A stretch of 14,832 nucleotides of DNA from the NCBI GenBank assembly GCA_947373775.1, contig CANBZE010000015.1, positions 1 to 14,832 on the forward strand, read 5' to 3'. The translations under genes and the position numbers were made by a program. The notes beneath the pieces were generated by a model, which worked only from the letters and a program-made list of their open reading frames with translations, was not told where the DNA came from and did not search any database. Positions within the stretch are counted from its first letter, which is position 1; each line of letters opens with the position of its first letter. The DNA comes from Alphaproteobacteria bacterium (GTDB lineage Bacteria; Pseudomonadota; Alphaproteobacteria; Micropepsales; Micropepsaceae). Positions 1 through 6,623 of this stretch are shown piece after piece.

Positions 1-638
1 GCGTCCACATTGCCCACGCCTTCATACAGCGTATAGACCGCCTCGTTGATCATCGGCAGCAGGATGCGGTTGACGATGAAGGCGGGGAAGTCTTCGGCGT
101 AAGCGGCGGTCTTGCCCACGCGCTTGACGATCTCCAGCGCCGACTGGAAGGTCGCGTCGTTGGTGGCGATGCCGCGGATCACTTCCACCAGCTGCATGAT
201 CGGCACCGGGTTCATGAAGTGCAGGCCGATGAAATGCTCCGGGCGGTCGGTCGAGGCCGCCAGCCGCGTCACGGAAATGGATGAGGTGGTGGTGGCGATC
301 ATCGCCTTGTCGGAAATGCGGGTGCACAGGTCCTGGAAGATCTTCTTCTTGATGGCTTCGTCTTCGGTCGCCGCCTCGATCACCAGGTCGCGATCGCGCA
401 AATCGTCCAGGCTTTCGGTGATGCGGATGCGCGCCAGGGCGGGCGCGATCTCTTCTTCCTTGATCAGGCCCTTGGAGGCCTGGCGCTGCATGTTCTTCTG
501 CACCCGCTCGATCGCCTTGCTGAGCGCATCCTTGTTGATGTCATCCAGCACCACGTCATAACCGGCCAGCGCCAGCACATGGGCGATGCCGGTGCCCATT
601 TGCCCTGCGCCCACCACACCGATTTTCTCAACTGCCAT
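1..638 (-). CDS. hbd: 3-hydroxybutyryl-CoA dehydrogenase, 3' end outside window
   Basis: NAD-dependent 3-hydroxyacyl-CoA dehydrogenase that interconverts 3-hydroxybutyryl-CoA and acetoacetyl-CoA in the cytoplasm. Reading down from the ATG at 638, the protein starts [17 protein letters not shown], a Rossmann NAD site with GxGxxG at residues 9-14. It continues with [15 protein letters not shown] and the HFMNPVP...LVEVI stretch of this family, which carries the catalytic His. About 212 residues are visible; the family is usually 285-295, so the end of the C-terminal dimerisation domain lies beyond base 1. An AAAGG ribosome site sits about 10 nt upstream of the ATG, and the gene starts 11 nt after the etfA stop, so it is the third gene of the etfB-etfA-hbd operon. 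A long-chain or bifunctional FadB is unlikely because no hydratase domain precedes the Rossmann fold. The exact substrate length is inferred. Confidence 0.9.
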   Translation of the reverse strand, partial: MAVEKIGVVGAGQMGTGIAHVLALAGYDVVLDDINKDALSKAIERVQKNMQRQASKGLIKEEEIAPALARIRITESLDDLRDRDLVIEAATEDEAIKKKIFQDLCTRISDKAMIATTTSSISVTRLAASTDRPEHFIGLHFMNPVPIMQLVEVIRGIATNDATFQSALEIVKRVGKTAAYAEDFPAFIVNRILLPMINEAVYTLYEGVGNVD

Positions 639-649
639 TTGTATTGCCT

Positions 650-1594
650 TTACTTGTAGCCGCGTTTGGACAGTTCTTCGTCCAGCTCGGGGATGATCTT
701 GAACAGGTCGCCGACCAGGCCGTAATCCGCCACCTGGAAAATGGGGGCGTCTTCGTCCTTGTTGATGGCGACGATTTTGCGGGAGTCCTTCATGCCGGCC
801 AGGTGCTGGATGGCGCCGGAAATGCCCACCGCGATGTACAGATCGGGCGCCACGGCCTTGCCGGTCTGGCCGACCTGATAGTCATTGGGCACATAGCCCG
901 CATCCACCGCGGCGCGGCTTGCGCCCACTGCCGCATGCAGCTTGTCGGCGATGGAATCCAGCAGCTTGAAGTTTTCCACCGAACCCAGCCCGCGCCCGCC
1001 CGAGATCACCACCTTGGCGGAGGTCAGTTCCGGTCGCTCGGACTTGGACAGGGCTTCGCCGGCGAATTTGGAATTACCGGCATCGGGTGCTGCCGCGATC
1101 TTCTCGATCGTGGCGCTGCCGCCTTCCGCCGCCGCCGCGAAAGCGGTGGTGCGCACGGTGATGATCTTTTTGCCGGCCGGAGCCTGCAAGGTCTCGATGG
1201 CGTTGCCCGCATAGATCGGCCGCTCGAACGTGTCGGGCGAAACCACTTTCAGGATTTCGGAAATCTGGCCCACGTCCAGCCTGGCGGCGACGCGCGGCAG
1301 GATGTTCTTTCCCGTCGTGGTGGCCGGCGCCAGGATGGCGTCGTATTTGTCCGCCACGGACAGCAGCAGCGCTTCCATCGGCTCGGCCAGCTGGCGCGCG
1401 TAAGGCGCCGCGTCGGCCAGCAGCACCTTCTCCACACCGGCGATCCTGGCGGCGGCTTCGGCGACAGCGGCGCAATTCTCGCCCGCCACCAGCACATGCA
1501 CCGGCGAAGACGCTTGCGCTGCCGCCGTCACCGTCTTGTGGGTGGCGTCTTTCAGCGACGCATTGTCATGTTCGGCGATTACCAGCGAAGCCAT
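650..1594 (-). CDS. etfA: Electron transfer flavoprotein, alpha subunit
   Basis: Alpha subunit (314 aa, normal length) of the heterodimeric FAD/AMP electron carrier that takes electrons from acyl-CoA dehydrogenases and passes them to ETF:ubiquinone oxidoreductase. The N-terminal half ([14 protein letters not shown]...) is the ETF alpha/beta fold. The C-terminal FAD domain shows the family signature: [19 protein letters not shown], then [11 protein letters not shown] and [11 protein letters not shown], residues about 254-296. Its ATG shares one base with the etfB stop codon (TGATG at 1596-1592), indicating translational coupling that matches the 1:1 stoichiometry. The hbd gene follows directly. 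The housekeeping ETF type (not the FixAB or bifurcating type) is inferred from length, order and the beta-oxidation neighbour. Confidence 0.96.
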   Translation of the reverse strand: MASLVIAEHDNASLKDATHKTVTAAAQASSPVHVLVAGENCAAVAEAAARIAGVEKVLLADAAPYARQLAEPMEALLLSVADKYDAILAPATTTGKNILPRVAARLDVGQISEILKVVSPDTFERPIYAGNAIETLQAPAGKKIITVRTTAFAAAAEGGSATIEKIAAAPDAGNSKFAGEALSKSERPELTSAKVVISGGRGLGSVENFKLLDSIADKLHAAVGASRAAVDAGYVPNDYQVGQTGKAVAPDLYIAVGISGAIQHLAGMKDSRKIVAINKDEDAPIFQVADYGLVGDLFKIIPELDEELSKRGYK

Positions 1595-2340
1595 CAGATG
1601 ACTCCATCGGCTTTGAGCTTGTCCAGCAACTCGACCACGCCCGACACTTTCACGCCGCCGCCGCGCTTGGGCGGCTCGGAAATCTTCAGGACCTTGAAGC
1701 GCGGGGTGATGTCCACACCAAGGTCGGCGGGGGATTTCTCCTCGATCGGCTTCTTCTTGGCCTTCATGATGTTGGGCAGCGAGGCATAGCGCGGCTCGTT
1801 CAGCCGCAGGTCGGTGGTCATCACTGCCGGCAATTTCACTTCGACGGTTTGCAGGCCGCCATCGATCTCGCGGGTAATTTTGGCGACGCCGTCATTCAAT
1901 TCCAGCGAATGGGCGAAGGTGCCCTGCGGCCAGCCCAGCAGCGCGGCCAGCATCTGGCCCACCTGGTTGGCATCGTCGTCGATCGCCTGCTTGCCGGTAA
2001 TGACAAAGCCGGGCTGTTCCGCGTCCACGATGGCTTTCAGTATCTTGGCGACCGCCAGCGGTTCGACCATCTGGTCGGTCTTGACCAGGATGCCCCGGTC
2101 GCCGCCCATCGCCAGCGCGGTGCGGATGGTCTCACTGGCTTGCTGCGGGCCAATGGAGACGATCACCACTTCGCTGGCCTTGCCCTTCTCCTTCAGGCGC
2201 ACGGCTTCTTCCACCGCGATCTCGTCAAAGGGATTCATGGACATTTTGACATTGGCCAAGTCCACGCCGCTCTGGTCCGCCTTCACGCGAACCTTCACGT
2301 TGTAGTCGATCACCCGCTTGACGGGCACCAGGACCTTCAT
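1594..2340 (-). CDS. etfB: Electron transfer flavoprotein, beta subunit
   Basis: Beta subunit (248 aa) of ETF, which binds AMP and contacts the partner dehydrogenases. Diagnostic segments are [20 protein letters not shown] at the N-terminus, [20 protein letters not shown], the nucleotide-binding stretch around [20 protein letters not shown], and the beta signature [20 protein letters not shown] near residues 175-195. It is the first gene of the operon and is separated from the cytochrome c gene by about 200 bp that hold a probable promoter. The sequence before the ATG has only a weak purine-rich ribosome site. No sign of damage. Confidence 0.96.
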   Translation of the reverse strand: MKVLVPVKRVIDYNVKVRVKADQSGVDLANVKMSMNPFDEIAVEEAVRLKEKGKASEVVIVSIGPQQASETIRTALAMGGDRGILVKTDQMVEPLAVAKILKAIVDAEQPGFVITGKQAIDDDANQVGQMLAALLGWPQGTFAHSLELNDGVAKITREIDGGLQTVEVKLPAVMTTDLRLNEPRYASLPNIMKAKKKPIEEKSPADLGVDITPRFKVLKISEPPKRGGGVKVSGVVELLDKLKADGVI

Positions 2341-2416
2341 GGTGTTTCTTTGACCCCAATGGACGGCGATTTCGCGGCAGCTGCGCCGGCCCGTCCTGCT
2401 CTTGTGCAGTGCAAAA

Positions 2417-2444
2417 AGTATGGCCGCAGGGCGAGGCCTGTCAA
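2417..2444 (-). promoter_or_regulatory. Sigma70-like promoter for etfB-etfA-hbd
   Basis: On the minus strand TTGACA (2444-2439) is followed after 16 nt by CATACT (2422-2417), four of six bases matching the -10 consensus. Transcription would start near 2410, about 70 nt before the etfB ATG. It is the best promoter match I see in the 200-bp gap. The call rests on motif match alone. Confidence 0.55.
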
Positions 2445-2467
2445 CGAAACCGGGCGGGAAGCAGGTT

Positions 2468-2494
2468 CACTATTGCTGCATTGCAGCAACAGTG
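2468..2494. promoter_or_regulatory. 27-bp dyad, candidate operator upstream of etfB
   Basis: A near-perfect dyad: CACT-a-TTGCTGCA-T-TGCAGCAA-c-AGTG, with 12 of 13 arm positions paired around T2481. It lies just upstream of the putative etfB -35 box, centred near -71 from the predicted start, which fits an activator or repressor site. The core contains CTGC-N3-GCAG (2476-2486), the form reported for the polyhydroxybutyrate regulator PhaR in Rhodobacter. It could instead be a 3' hairpin of the cytochrome c mRNA, but no T-tract follows it in either direction. Confidence 0.55.
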
Positions 2495-2542
2495 GTTAAT
2501 CCCGGCGGTCAGACTGCGGCATCCTGCCACATGTTCTGCTGG

Positions 2543-2914
2543 CTACTTCAGGCTCGCCAGATAGGCGGTGACGTCCGCCTGCTGCTTTTTGCTGCTGATG
2601 CCGGCAAAGGCCATTTTGGTGCCGGGCACCACCTTGGCGGGGCCGGCGGTCCACTTGGTCAGGTTGGCTTCGTTCCAGACGATGCCGGACTTTTGCAGCG
2701 GCGCCGAATAGGCAAAGCCCGGGCGGGTGGCGGCCTTGCGGCCCACGACGCCGAACAGGTTGGGGCCCAGGCCGTCGCCGCCGCCCTTGTCGCTAGTGTG
2801 GCAAACGGCGCAGCGCTTGAATACGGCCTCGCCGGCCTTGGCGTCGCCGGCCGCATTGGCCGCGATGGTGGACCCGGCCAGCAGCGCCAGCACGGTGAAA
2901 CTCTTGCGAAGCAT
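2543..2914 (-). CDS. Periplasmic class I c-type cytochrome
   Basis: Small soluble monohaem cytochrome c (123 aa), an electron shuttle in the periplasm, probably between the bc1 complex and an oxidase. A Sec signal peptide (MLRKSFTVLALLAGSTIAANA, residues 1-21) precedes a mature domain with the haem site CAVCH at 35-39, GLGPNLFGVVGRK at 48-60 and the Met ligand in PGTKMAFAG (Met101). This is the mitochondrial/c2-like pattern. I chose the ATG at 2914, not the upstream in-frame start at 2953, because it gives a clean signal peptide and has AAGG 7 nt before it. The partner oxidase is not in the window, so the precise class (c2, c550, c552) stays open. The gene stands alone between two intergenic regions. 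Confidence 0.9.
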   Translation of the reverse strand: MLRKSFTVLALLAGSTIAANAAGDAKAGEAVFKRCAVCHTSDKGGGDGLGPNLFGVVGRKAATRPGFAYSAPLQKSGIVWNEANLTKWTAGPAKVVPGTKMAFAGISSKKQQADVTAYLASLK

Positions 2915-2962
2915 GGACAAGCCTTTTTTGGTTCCCCTCACGGGGCCCTCCAATACCTGATC

Positions 2963-2972
2963 TTGTATACAA
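2963..2972. promoter_or_regulatory. TTGTATACAA palindrome, candidate repressor operator
   Basis: A perfect 10-bp palindrome in the 109-bp gap between the methyltransferase stop (3024) and the cytochrome c ATG (2914), about 50 bp before that ATG. The same decamer is a known type of GntR-family operator (MatR of Rhizobium malonate genes). It overlaps a possible -10 (TATACA, minus strand), so a bound protein would block a cytochrome c promoter. No regulator gene is adjacent; the assignment is inferred from the motif. Confidence 0.4.
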
Positions 2973-3023
2973 AAACAGCCATTTTATGGCCCTAAGATAC
3001 GAAGGGATTATCGCGCCAAGCCC

Positions 3024-4190
3024 TCAGGCGTTGACCAACTCCACCTGCACCACGTCGGTGCGCGCCACCTCAAAGGTCGCCGCGCAGATCCCCAAGTAGA
3101 ACTCCCAGTTGCGCAGGAATTGCTGGTCATGGCCCAGGGCCTTGATCTGGGGTTCGGCGGCCTGCATCCGCACCAGCCATTCGCGCAGGGTGCGGGCATA
3201 ATCCTTGCCGAAGCCAAAGGCGCCGGCGAATTTCAGGCCCGCCTTTTCGGCCTCCTCGCGGAAGCGTGCCAGGGACGGCAGCATGCCGCCCGGGAACACA
3301 TAGTGGCGGACGAAGTCGCTGCGGGTGCGGTAGCCGGCGAAGAACTCATCCTTGATGGTGATGGTCTGGATGATGGCGCGGCCGCCACGCTTCAGCCGGT
3401 CGGCCACAGTGGAGAAATAAGCCGGCCAGTAATGCTCGCCCACCGCCTCGAACATCTCGATGGAGACGATGTTGTCGAAGCTGCCTTTGCTGAGGCGGTA
3501 ATCTTCGAGCTTGATGTCGGCGGCGCCGCCCAGTCGCTGGCAAGCGAATTTGTGCTGGGCCGGCGAAATGGTCAGGCCGGTGACATGGTGGCTGTCGGCG
3601 GCGGCGCGTTCGGCAAAGCCGCCCCAGCCGCAGCCGATTTCCAGCACATCGGCTTTCTTTTCGGTGAATTTGGAAATGATGCGCTCATACTTGTTTTGCT
3701 GCGCGCGATAAAGCTCGTCGGTGCCGTTATACAGCGCCGAGGAATAGGTCATGCTCTTGTCCAGCCACAACGAGTAGAAGTCGTTGCCGACATCGTAATG
3801 ATCCTTGATGTTGCGCGACGAGCCGGCGATGGAATTGCGCCGCACCAGGGCGTTGTGGATCACAAAACCGATGCGGTTGAAGACATTGCCGTCCGAGAAA
3901 TCGGAGAAATGATCCAGGTTGAGCAGGAACAGGCTGACCAGCCGTTCAACGCTGTCGGTGTCCCAGCTGCCTGCGATATATTCTTCGCCCAGCCCGATAT
4001 CGCCGCGCGCCATGATCCGGCGCAGCACGTCCCACTCATGAATGTGAAAGCGCGCTGACGGCCCCGGATTGGCGCCCTTGTGGACGGAAACCTCGCCATT
4101 GGGGGCGATGAATTCCAGGGTGCCGTACTCCAGCGAGTTCATCGCCTTGCGCCAGCTTTTTTCAATATAGGCAGCAGGTATCAAAGACAT
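3024..4190 (-). CDS. cfa: Cyclopropane-fatty-acyl-phospholipid synthase family methyltransferase
   Basis: SAM-dependent methyltransferase (388 aa, family size) acting on unsaturated acyl chains of membrane phospholipids. Seen in order: a long N-terminal lipid-binding region, HYDVGNDFYSLWLD (about 131-144), the SAM motif VLEIGCGWGG (182-191), SIEMFEAVGEHYW (about 243), FVRHYVFPGGMLPS, and the C-terminal GICAATFE with the conserved Cys near 369. The ATG at 4190 has GGGAAA 6 nt upstream; a TTG 24 nt earlier is open but has no ribosome site. The gene lies 43 bp after an FAD-dependent oxidoreductase and probably shares its transcript. It could make cyclopropane rings (Cfa) or, like UfaM/CfaA of Rhodobacter, the 11-methyl fatty acid precursor of furan fatty acids; sequence alone does not decide. 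Confidence 0.9.
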   Translation of the reverse strand: MSLIPAAYIEKSWRKAMNSLEYGTLEFIAPNGEVSVHKGANPGPSARFHIHEWDVLRRIMARGDIGLGEEYIAGSWDTDSVERLVSLFLLNLDHFSDFSDGNVFNRIGFVIHNALVRRNSIAGSSRNIKDHYDVGNDFYSLWLDKSMTYSSALYNGTDELYRAQQNKYERIISKFTEKKADVLEIGCGWGGFAERAAADSHHVTGLTISPAQHKFACQRLGGAADIKLEDYRLSKGSFDNIVSIEMFEAVGEHYWPAYFSTVADRLKRGGRAIIQTITIKDEFFAGYRTRSDFVRHYVFPGGMLPSLARFREEAEKAGLKFAGAFGFGKDYARTLREWLVRMQAAEPQIKALGHDQQFLRNWEFYLGICAATFEVARTDVVQVELVNA

Positions 4191-4233
4191 CGTCGTTTCC
4201 CAGCAGGCGGCCAAGCCTAAACGGCGGCAGCGC

Positions 4234-5592
4234 TCAAAACAATTCGGCCGGCACCGGGTCCTGACCCGGGAAGCCGGGGATCACCACCGCCGGGCGGGCT
4301 TTTTGTTGCGGCGCGTCGGGCGCGGCCACGGCGCCGGTCTCCCACGGGATCTGCGCGCCCAGCCCGCGGGCCACGCGCACCGCGCTGGCCAGGCCATCCT
4401 CGTGGAAGCCGTGGCCCAGATGGGCGCCGGCAAACCAGGTGCCGCGGCGGCCTTGCAACTGGGCGATGCGGCCCTGGGCGGCGAGGGCGGCCTCATCGAA
4501 CACCGGATGATCGAATTCGGTCCGGTCGAATACCAGGTGATCGGAGATTTCGCGCTTGGGATTGAGGCTGACGAACAGCGGGTATTTCTGGTCGATGCCC
4601 TGCAACAGATTCATCCAGTAGGTGACGGTGATCTTGGGATGGAGAACGTCCCCGTCCGAGACATAATTCCAGCTGGCCCAGCAGCGGCGGCGGTGCGGCA
4701 TGATGCTTTCGTCGCGGTGCAGGACGGCGATGTTCTTCTGGTAGCGGAACGCGGACAGCGCGTCCTGTTCCTCGCGGTCCACGTCCTTCAGCAGCGCCAG
4801 TGTTTCGTCGCCATGGCTGGCCATCACGACATGGTCGTAAGTCTCAGTGCTGCCCTGTGCGTCCTTGACCTGAACCTTGCCGTCGCTCCGGGTCACCGCG
4901 ACCGCGCCGCAATTGGTGCGGATGCGATGGGCGAAGGGTGCAGTCAGGCGGCTGACATATTCCTGCGATCCGCCGGTGACGGTGCGCCATTGCGGCTGGC
5001 CGGTGAAGGACATCAGGTGATGATTGGCGAAGAACCGCACCAGGGTGCGCGCCGGGAAATTCATCATCTCGCAGGGCGGGCAGCTCCAGATCGCGCCCGA
5101 CATGGGCAGCAGATAAAAGCGGCGGAACCAGTCGCCTAGGCCCAGCTTGGCGATCAGGCCTTCGACGGTCAGCTCGGGATCCCGCTCCACCGTCTCTTGC
5201 GCCAGGGCATTGAACTTGAAGACATCGCGTACCAAAAAGCCGAAGCGGGGCCGCAGCAGGTTGCGGCGCTGGCCGATCACAGAATCCAGGTCCTTGAGGC
5301 CCCATTCCAGCCAGCCATCCCTGATGGAGGCCGCGAACGTCATGTCGCTGGCGTGGGTGGGCACCCCCAGATGGGCGAACAGGCCCGACAGGCCCGGATA
5401 GTTGGGGCGGTTGAAGACGATGAAGCCGGTATCGACGGGAATGGCGGTGCCGTCATAGTCGACGGTCACGGTGCGGCTATGGCCGCCGATCCGGGCAGCT
5501 TTCTCATAGACGGTGATGTCTTGGGTAGGGTTCAGCAAAAAAGCACTGCCCAGCCCCGAAACCCCCGTCCCGACAATAGCTATCCTTGCCAT
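4234..5592 (-). CDS. FAD-dependent oxidoreductase, COG2907 (amine-oxidase-like) type
   Basis: Predicted flavoprotein of 452 aa. The N-terminus has an FAD Rossmann motif, MARIAIVGTGVSGLGSAFLL, followed by VYEKAARIGGHSRT (the second FAD signature) and VDTGFIVFNRPNYPGL, which is typical of COG2907. The middle and C-terminus hold the substrate domain and the final FAD contact GAHLGHGFHEDGLASA. Such proteins sit beside CFA-family methyltransferases in many proteobacteria. In Rhodobacter one (UfaD) is reported to desaturate methylated fatty acids on the way to furan fatty acids. The ATG at 5592 starts the Rossmann strand directly. A GTG at 5628 is open too, but the 36 nt between look like promoter. 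The predicted -10 box ends about 8 nt before the ATG, so the mRNA may be leaderless. The exact reaction is inferred. Confidence 0.85.
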   Translation of the reverse strand: MARIAIVGTGVSGLGSAFLLNPTQDITVYEKAARIGGHSRTVTVDYDGTAIPVDTGFIVFNRPNYPGLSGLFAHLGVPTHASDMTFAASIRDGWLEWGLKDLDSVIGQRRNLLRPRFGFLVRDVFKFNALAQETVERDPELTVEGLIAKLGLGDWFRRFYLLPMSGAIWSCPPCEMMNFPARTLVRFFANHHLMSFTGQPQWRTVTGGSQEYVSRLTAPFAHRIRTNCGAVAVTRSDGKVQVKDAQGSTETYDHVVMASHGDETLALLKDVDREEQDALSAFRYQKNIAVLHRDESIMPHRRRCWASWNYVSDGDVLHPKITVTYWMNLLQGIDQKYPLFVSLNPKREISDHLVFDRTEFDHPVFDEAALAAQGRIAQLQGRRGTWFAGAHLGHGFHEDGLASAVRVARGLGAQIPWETGAVAAPDAPQQKARPAVVIPGFPGQDPVPAELF

Positions 5593-5599
5593 CGGATCA

Positions 5600-5627
5600 G
5601 TTACGCCCCCTTGCGATCCTCGGATCA
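5600..5627 (-). promoter_or_regulatory. ECF-type promoter TGATCC-N16-CGTAAC for the oxidoreductase-cfa pair
   Basis: Minus strand: TGATCC (5627-5622), 16 nt, then CGTAAC (5605-5600). The layout resembles promoters read by the group-11 ECF factor RpoE/ChrR of Rhodobacter (-35 TGATCC, -10 around TAA). Transcription would begin about 5595-5592, at or just before the ATG, giving a leaderless transcript. The identical half on the other strand at 5640 strengthens the call. Confidence 0.6.
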
Positions 5628-5639
5628 CCGGAGCCTAAA

Positions 5640-5668
5640 TGATCCGGGCGCGTCTGGCGCGCGTAAAA
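5640..5668 (+). promoter_or_regulatory. ECF-type promoter TGATCC-N16-CGTAAAA for the DUF2177 gene
   Basis: Plus strand: TGATCC (5640-5645), 16 nt, then CGTAAAA (5662-5668). The predicted start near 5673 leaves an 18-nt leader that contains the AGGGGG ribosome site (5682-5687). Same spacing and elements as the divergent promoter at 5600-5627. DUF2177 genes are often neighbours of cfa/COG2907 genes, so shared control makes sense. Confidence 0.6.
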
Positions 5669-5690
5669 AAACCGCAGGGACAGGGGGAAA

Positions 5691-6095
5691 ATGATGGCTT
5701 TTCTGATTTCCTATGGCGTGTGCGTCCTGGTGATGGGCGGGCTGGACTTCTTTTGGCTCACCACCGCCTCCCAAGGCATGTACCAGAAAGACCTGGGCGC
5801 GCTGCTGGCCGAAAACCCCAACATGACCGTGGCGGTGATTTTCTATCTCACCTACATCGCCGGCATACAGATATTCGCCGTCCGCCCCGCGCTCGCGTCA
5901 GGCGACTGGAAGAGTGCGGCCTTGTTTGGGGCGCTGTTCGGCTTTTTCGCCTACGCCACCTACGACCTCACCAACATGGCGACCATGAAGGTCTGGACCT
6001 TGCGCGTGACCCTGCTGGACATCGCCTGGGGCACCATCCTGACCGGCATCACCGCCAGCGCCGGCGCCTTGGCGGCCCTGCGGTTCGCGAAGTGA
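5691..6095 (+). CDS. DUF2177 family integral membrane protein
   Basis: A 134-residue inner-membrane protein of unknown function. It shows the DUF2177 pattern: an N-terminal helix ending MGGLDFFWLTT, a central helix VIFYLTYIAGIQIFAV, then the signature FFAYATYDLTNMATMKVWTL and DIAWGTILTGI near residues 84-120. Four membrane segments are likely. Two adjacent ATGs exist (5691, 5694); AGGGGG at 5682-5687 is better spaced for the second (6 nt). It is transcribed away from the oxidoreductase-cfa pair with its own ECF-type promoter. Members of this family recur next to cfa, COG2907 and photolyase genes, suggesting a part in membrane stress, but no activity is known. Confidence 0.85.
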   Translation: MMAFLISYGVCVLVMGGLDFFWLTTASQGMYQKDLGALLAENPNMTVAVIFYLTYIAGIQIFAVRPALASGDWKSAALFGALFGFFAYATYDLTNMATMKVWTLRVTLLDIAWGTILTGITASAGALAALRFAK

Positions 6096-6096
6096 G

Positions 6097-6119
6097 AGCG
6101 CGCCGAACTTTAGCGCGCT
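6097..6119 (+). other. GC-rich hairpin after DUF2177 gene
   Basis: AGCGCGC (6097-6103) and GCGCGCT (6113-6119) form a 7-bp stem with a 9-nt loop directly after the stop codon. No T-tract follows, so it may be a weak terminator or a 3' stabilising structure. TAGCGCGCTA at 6111-6120 is itself a perfect palindrome. Confidence 0.35.
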
Positions 6120-6149
6120 AATCTTGACCGCAGTGCCTCCTAAAATCGC

Positions 6150-6194
6150 GGAACTCCGCGGTTTTGGGGAACCGCTATGGGGCGGGGGAGTTCC
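6150..6194. repeat. Nested inverted repeat overlapping the DUF3309 promoter
   Basis: The outer arms GGAACTCC (6150-6157) and GGAGTTCC (6187-6194) are perfect complements. Inside them GCGGTT (6158-6163) and AACCGC (6170-6175) form a second perfect hairpin. The left outer arm begins with an extra GGAAC, the -35 hexamer core of the sigmaEcfG promoter that starts inside the structure. Confidence 0.7.
6168..6194 (+). promoter_or_regulatory. SigmaEcfG-type promoter GGAAC-N17-GTTCC for the DUF3309 operon
   Basis: GGAAC at 6168-6172 and GTT at 6190-6192 are 17 nt apart, equivalent to the GGAAC-N16-(C)GTT consensus of alphaproteobacterial EcfG, with A in place of C before GTT. Transcription would start near 6199, leaving a leader of about 24 nt before the ATG at 6223. 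The element is palindromic (GGAAC...GTTCC), as is the one between phyR and nepR. Confidence 0.7.
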
Positions 6195-6216
6195 TTCCAG
6201 ATAATGCGGGAAGGAA
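6191..6216 (+). repeat. Inverted repeat able to mask the DUF3309 ribosome site
   Basis: TTCCTTCC (6191-6198) pairs perfectly with GGAAGGAA (6209-6216) across a 10-nt loop. The right arm contains the AAGGAA ribosome site of the gene at 6223. The left arm overlaps the promoter -10, so only transcripts coming from upstream would contain both arms. Confidence 0.6.
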
Positions 6217-6222
6217 TTTCAA

Positions 6223-6378
6223 ATGCTCGGAACTATTCTGATTGTGGTGCTTCTGCTGCTCTTGCTGGGCGCCTGGCCGTCATGGCCCCATAGCAGGGCT
6301 TGGGGCTATTACCCGTCCGGAACATTGGGCCTGGTGCTGGTGATCGTGCTGGTGCTGGCCTTGTTGGGTCGCATCTGA
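6223..6378 (+). CDS. DUF3309 small membrane protein
   Basis: A 51-residue protein that matches DUF3309 over its whole length: MLGTILIVVLLLLLLGAWP, then the conserved SWPHSRAWGYYPSG, then a second hydrophobic helix LVLVIVLVLALLGRI. Two short membrane helices flank a Trp/Pro/Gly-rich turn, so it is an inner-membrane protein of unknown activity. AAGGAA (6211-6216) is 6 nt before the ATG. It heads a compact operon with the genes at 6392 and 6624 (13-nt gaps) behind a sigmaEcfG-type promoter, suggesting a general-stress membrane role. Confidence 0.85.
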   Translation: MLGTILIVVLLLLLLGAWPSWPHSRAWGYYPSGTLGLVLVIVLVLALLGRI

Positions 6379-6391
6379 TCAGGCATTCGCC

Positions 6392-6610
6392 ATGACGAAG
6401 AAAAAACTGTTCGACGACATCAGGCAAAATCCGGCGCGGATCTACCGCACCCCCGGCGATGTGCTGCGCGACCGCCGCTTTGGTGACAGCGAGCGGCTGC
6501 AGATCCTGCAGTCCTGGCGCGAAAGCGCCGGCGACGTTGAAGGCGAAATCACGGCGATGATCGCGGAGCTGGAAAACCGGCTTCATATCAGTGGCCACGC
6601 CGCCGAATAA
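6392..6610 (+). CDS. Small hypothetical cytoplasmic protein
   Basis: I do not recognise a named family. The 72-residue product is charged and soluble: MTKKKLFDDIRQNP, then TPGDVLRDRRFGDSERLQILQSW, then a helical acidic tail. The PxDVL...L....IL..W spacing is seen in many short alphaproteobacterial hypothetical proteins. A weak CAGG site is 8 nt before the ATG. It lies 13 nt after the DUF3309 stop and 13 nt before the next ATG, so it is most likely co-transcribed and co-induced with them. Confidence 0.65.
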   Translation: MTKKKLFDDIRQNPARIYRTPGDVLRDRRFGDSERLQILQSWRESAGDVEGEITAMIAELENRLHISGHAAE

Positions 6611-6623
6611 CAGGAGACCGACC

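Noticed and set aside
644..1789. 381-residue open frame on the plus strand
   Set aside because: Antisense to etfA and the end of etfB, both full-length and recognisable; composition is Gly/His/Arg-rich shadow.
3120..4058. 312-residue open frame on the plus strand
   Set aside because: Antisense to the CFA-family methyltransferase with all its motifs; shadow frame.
6150..6175. First GGAAC upstream of DUF3309 as a second EcfG promoter
   Set aside because: No GTT at the required distance (ACCG at 6171-6174); better explained as an arm of the inverted repeat.
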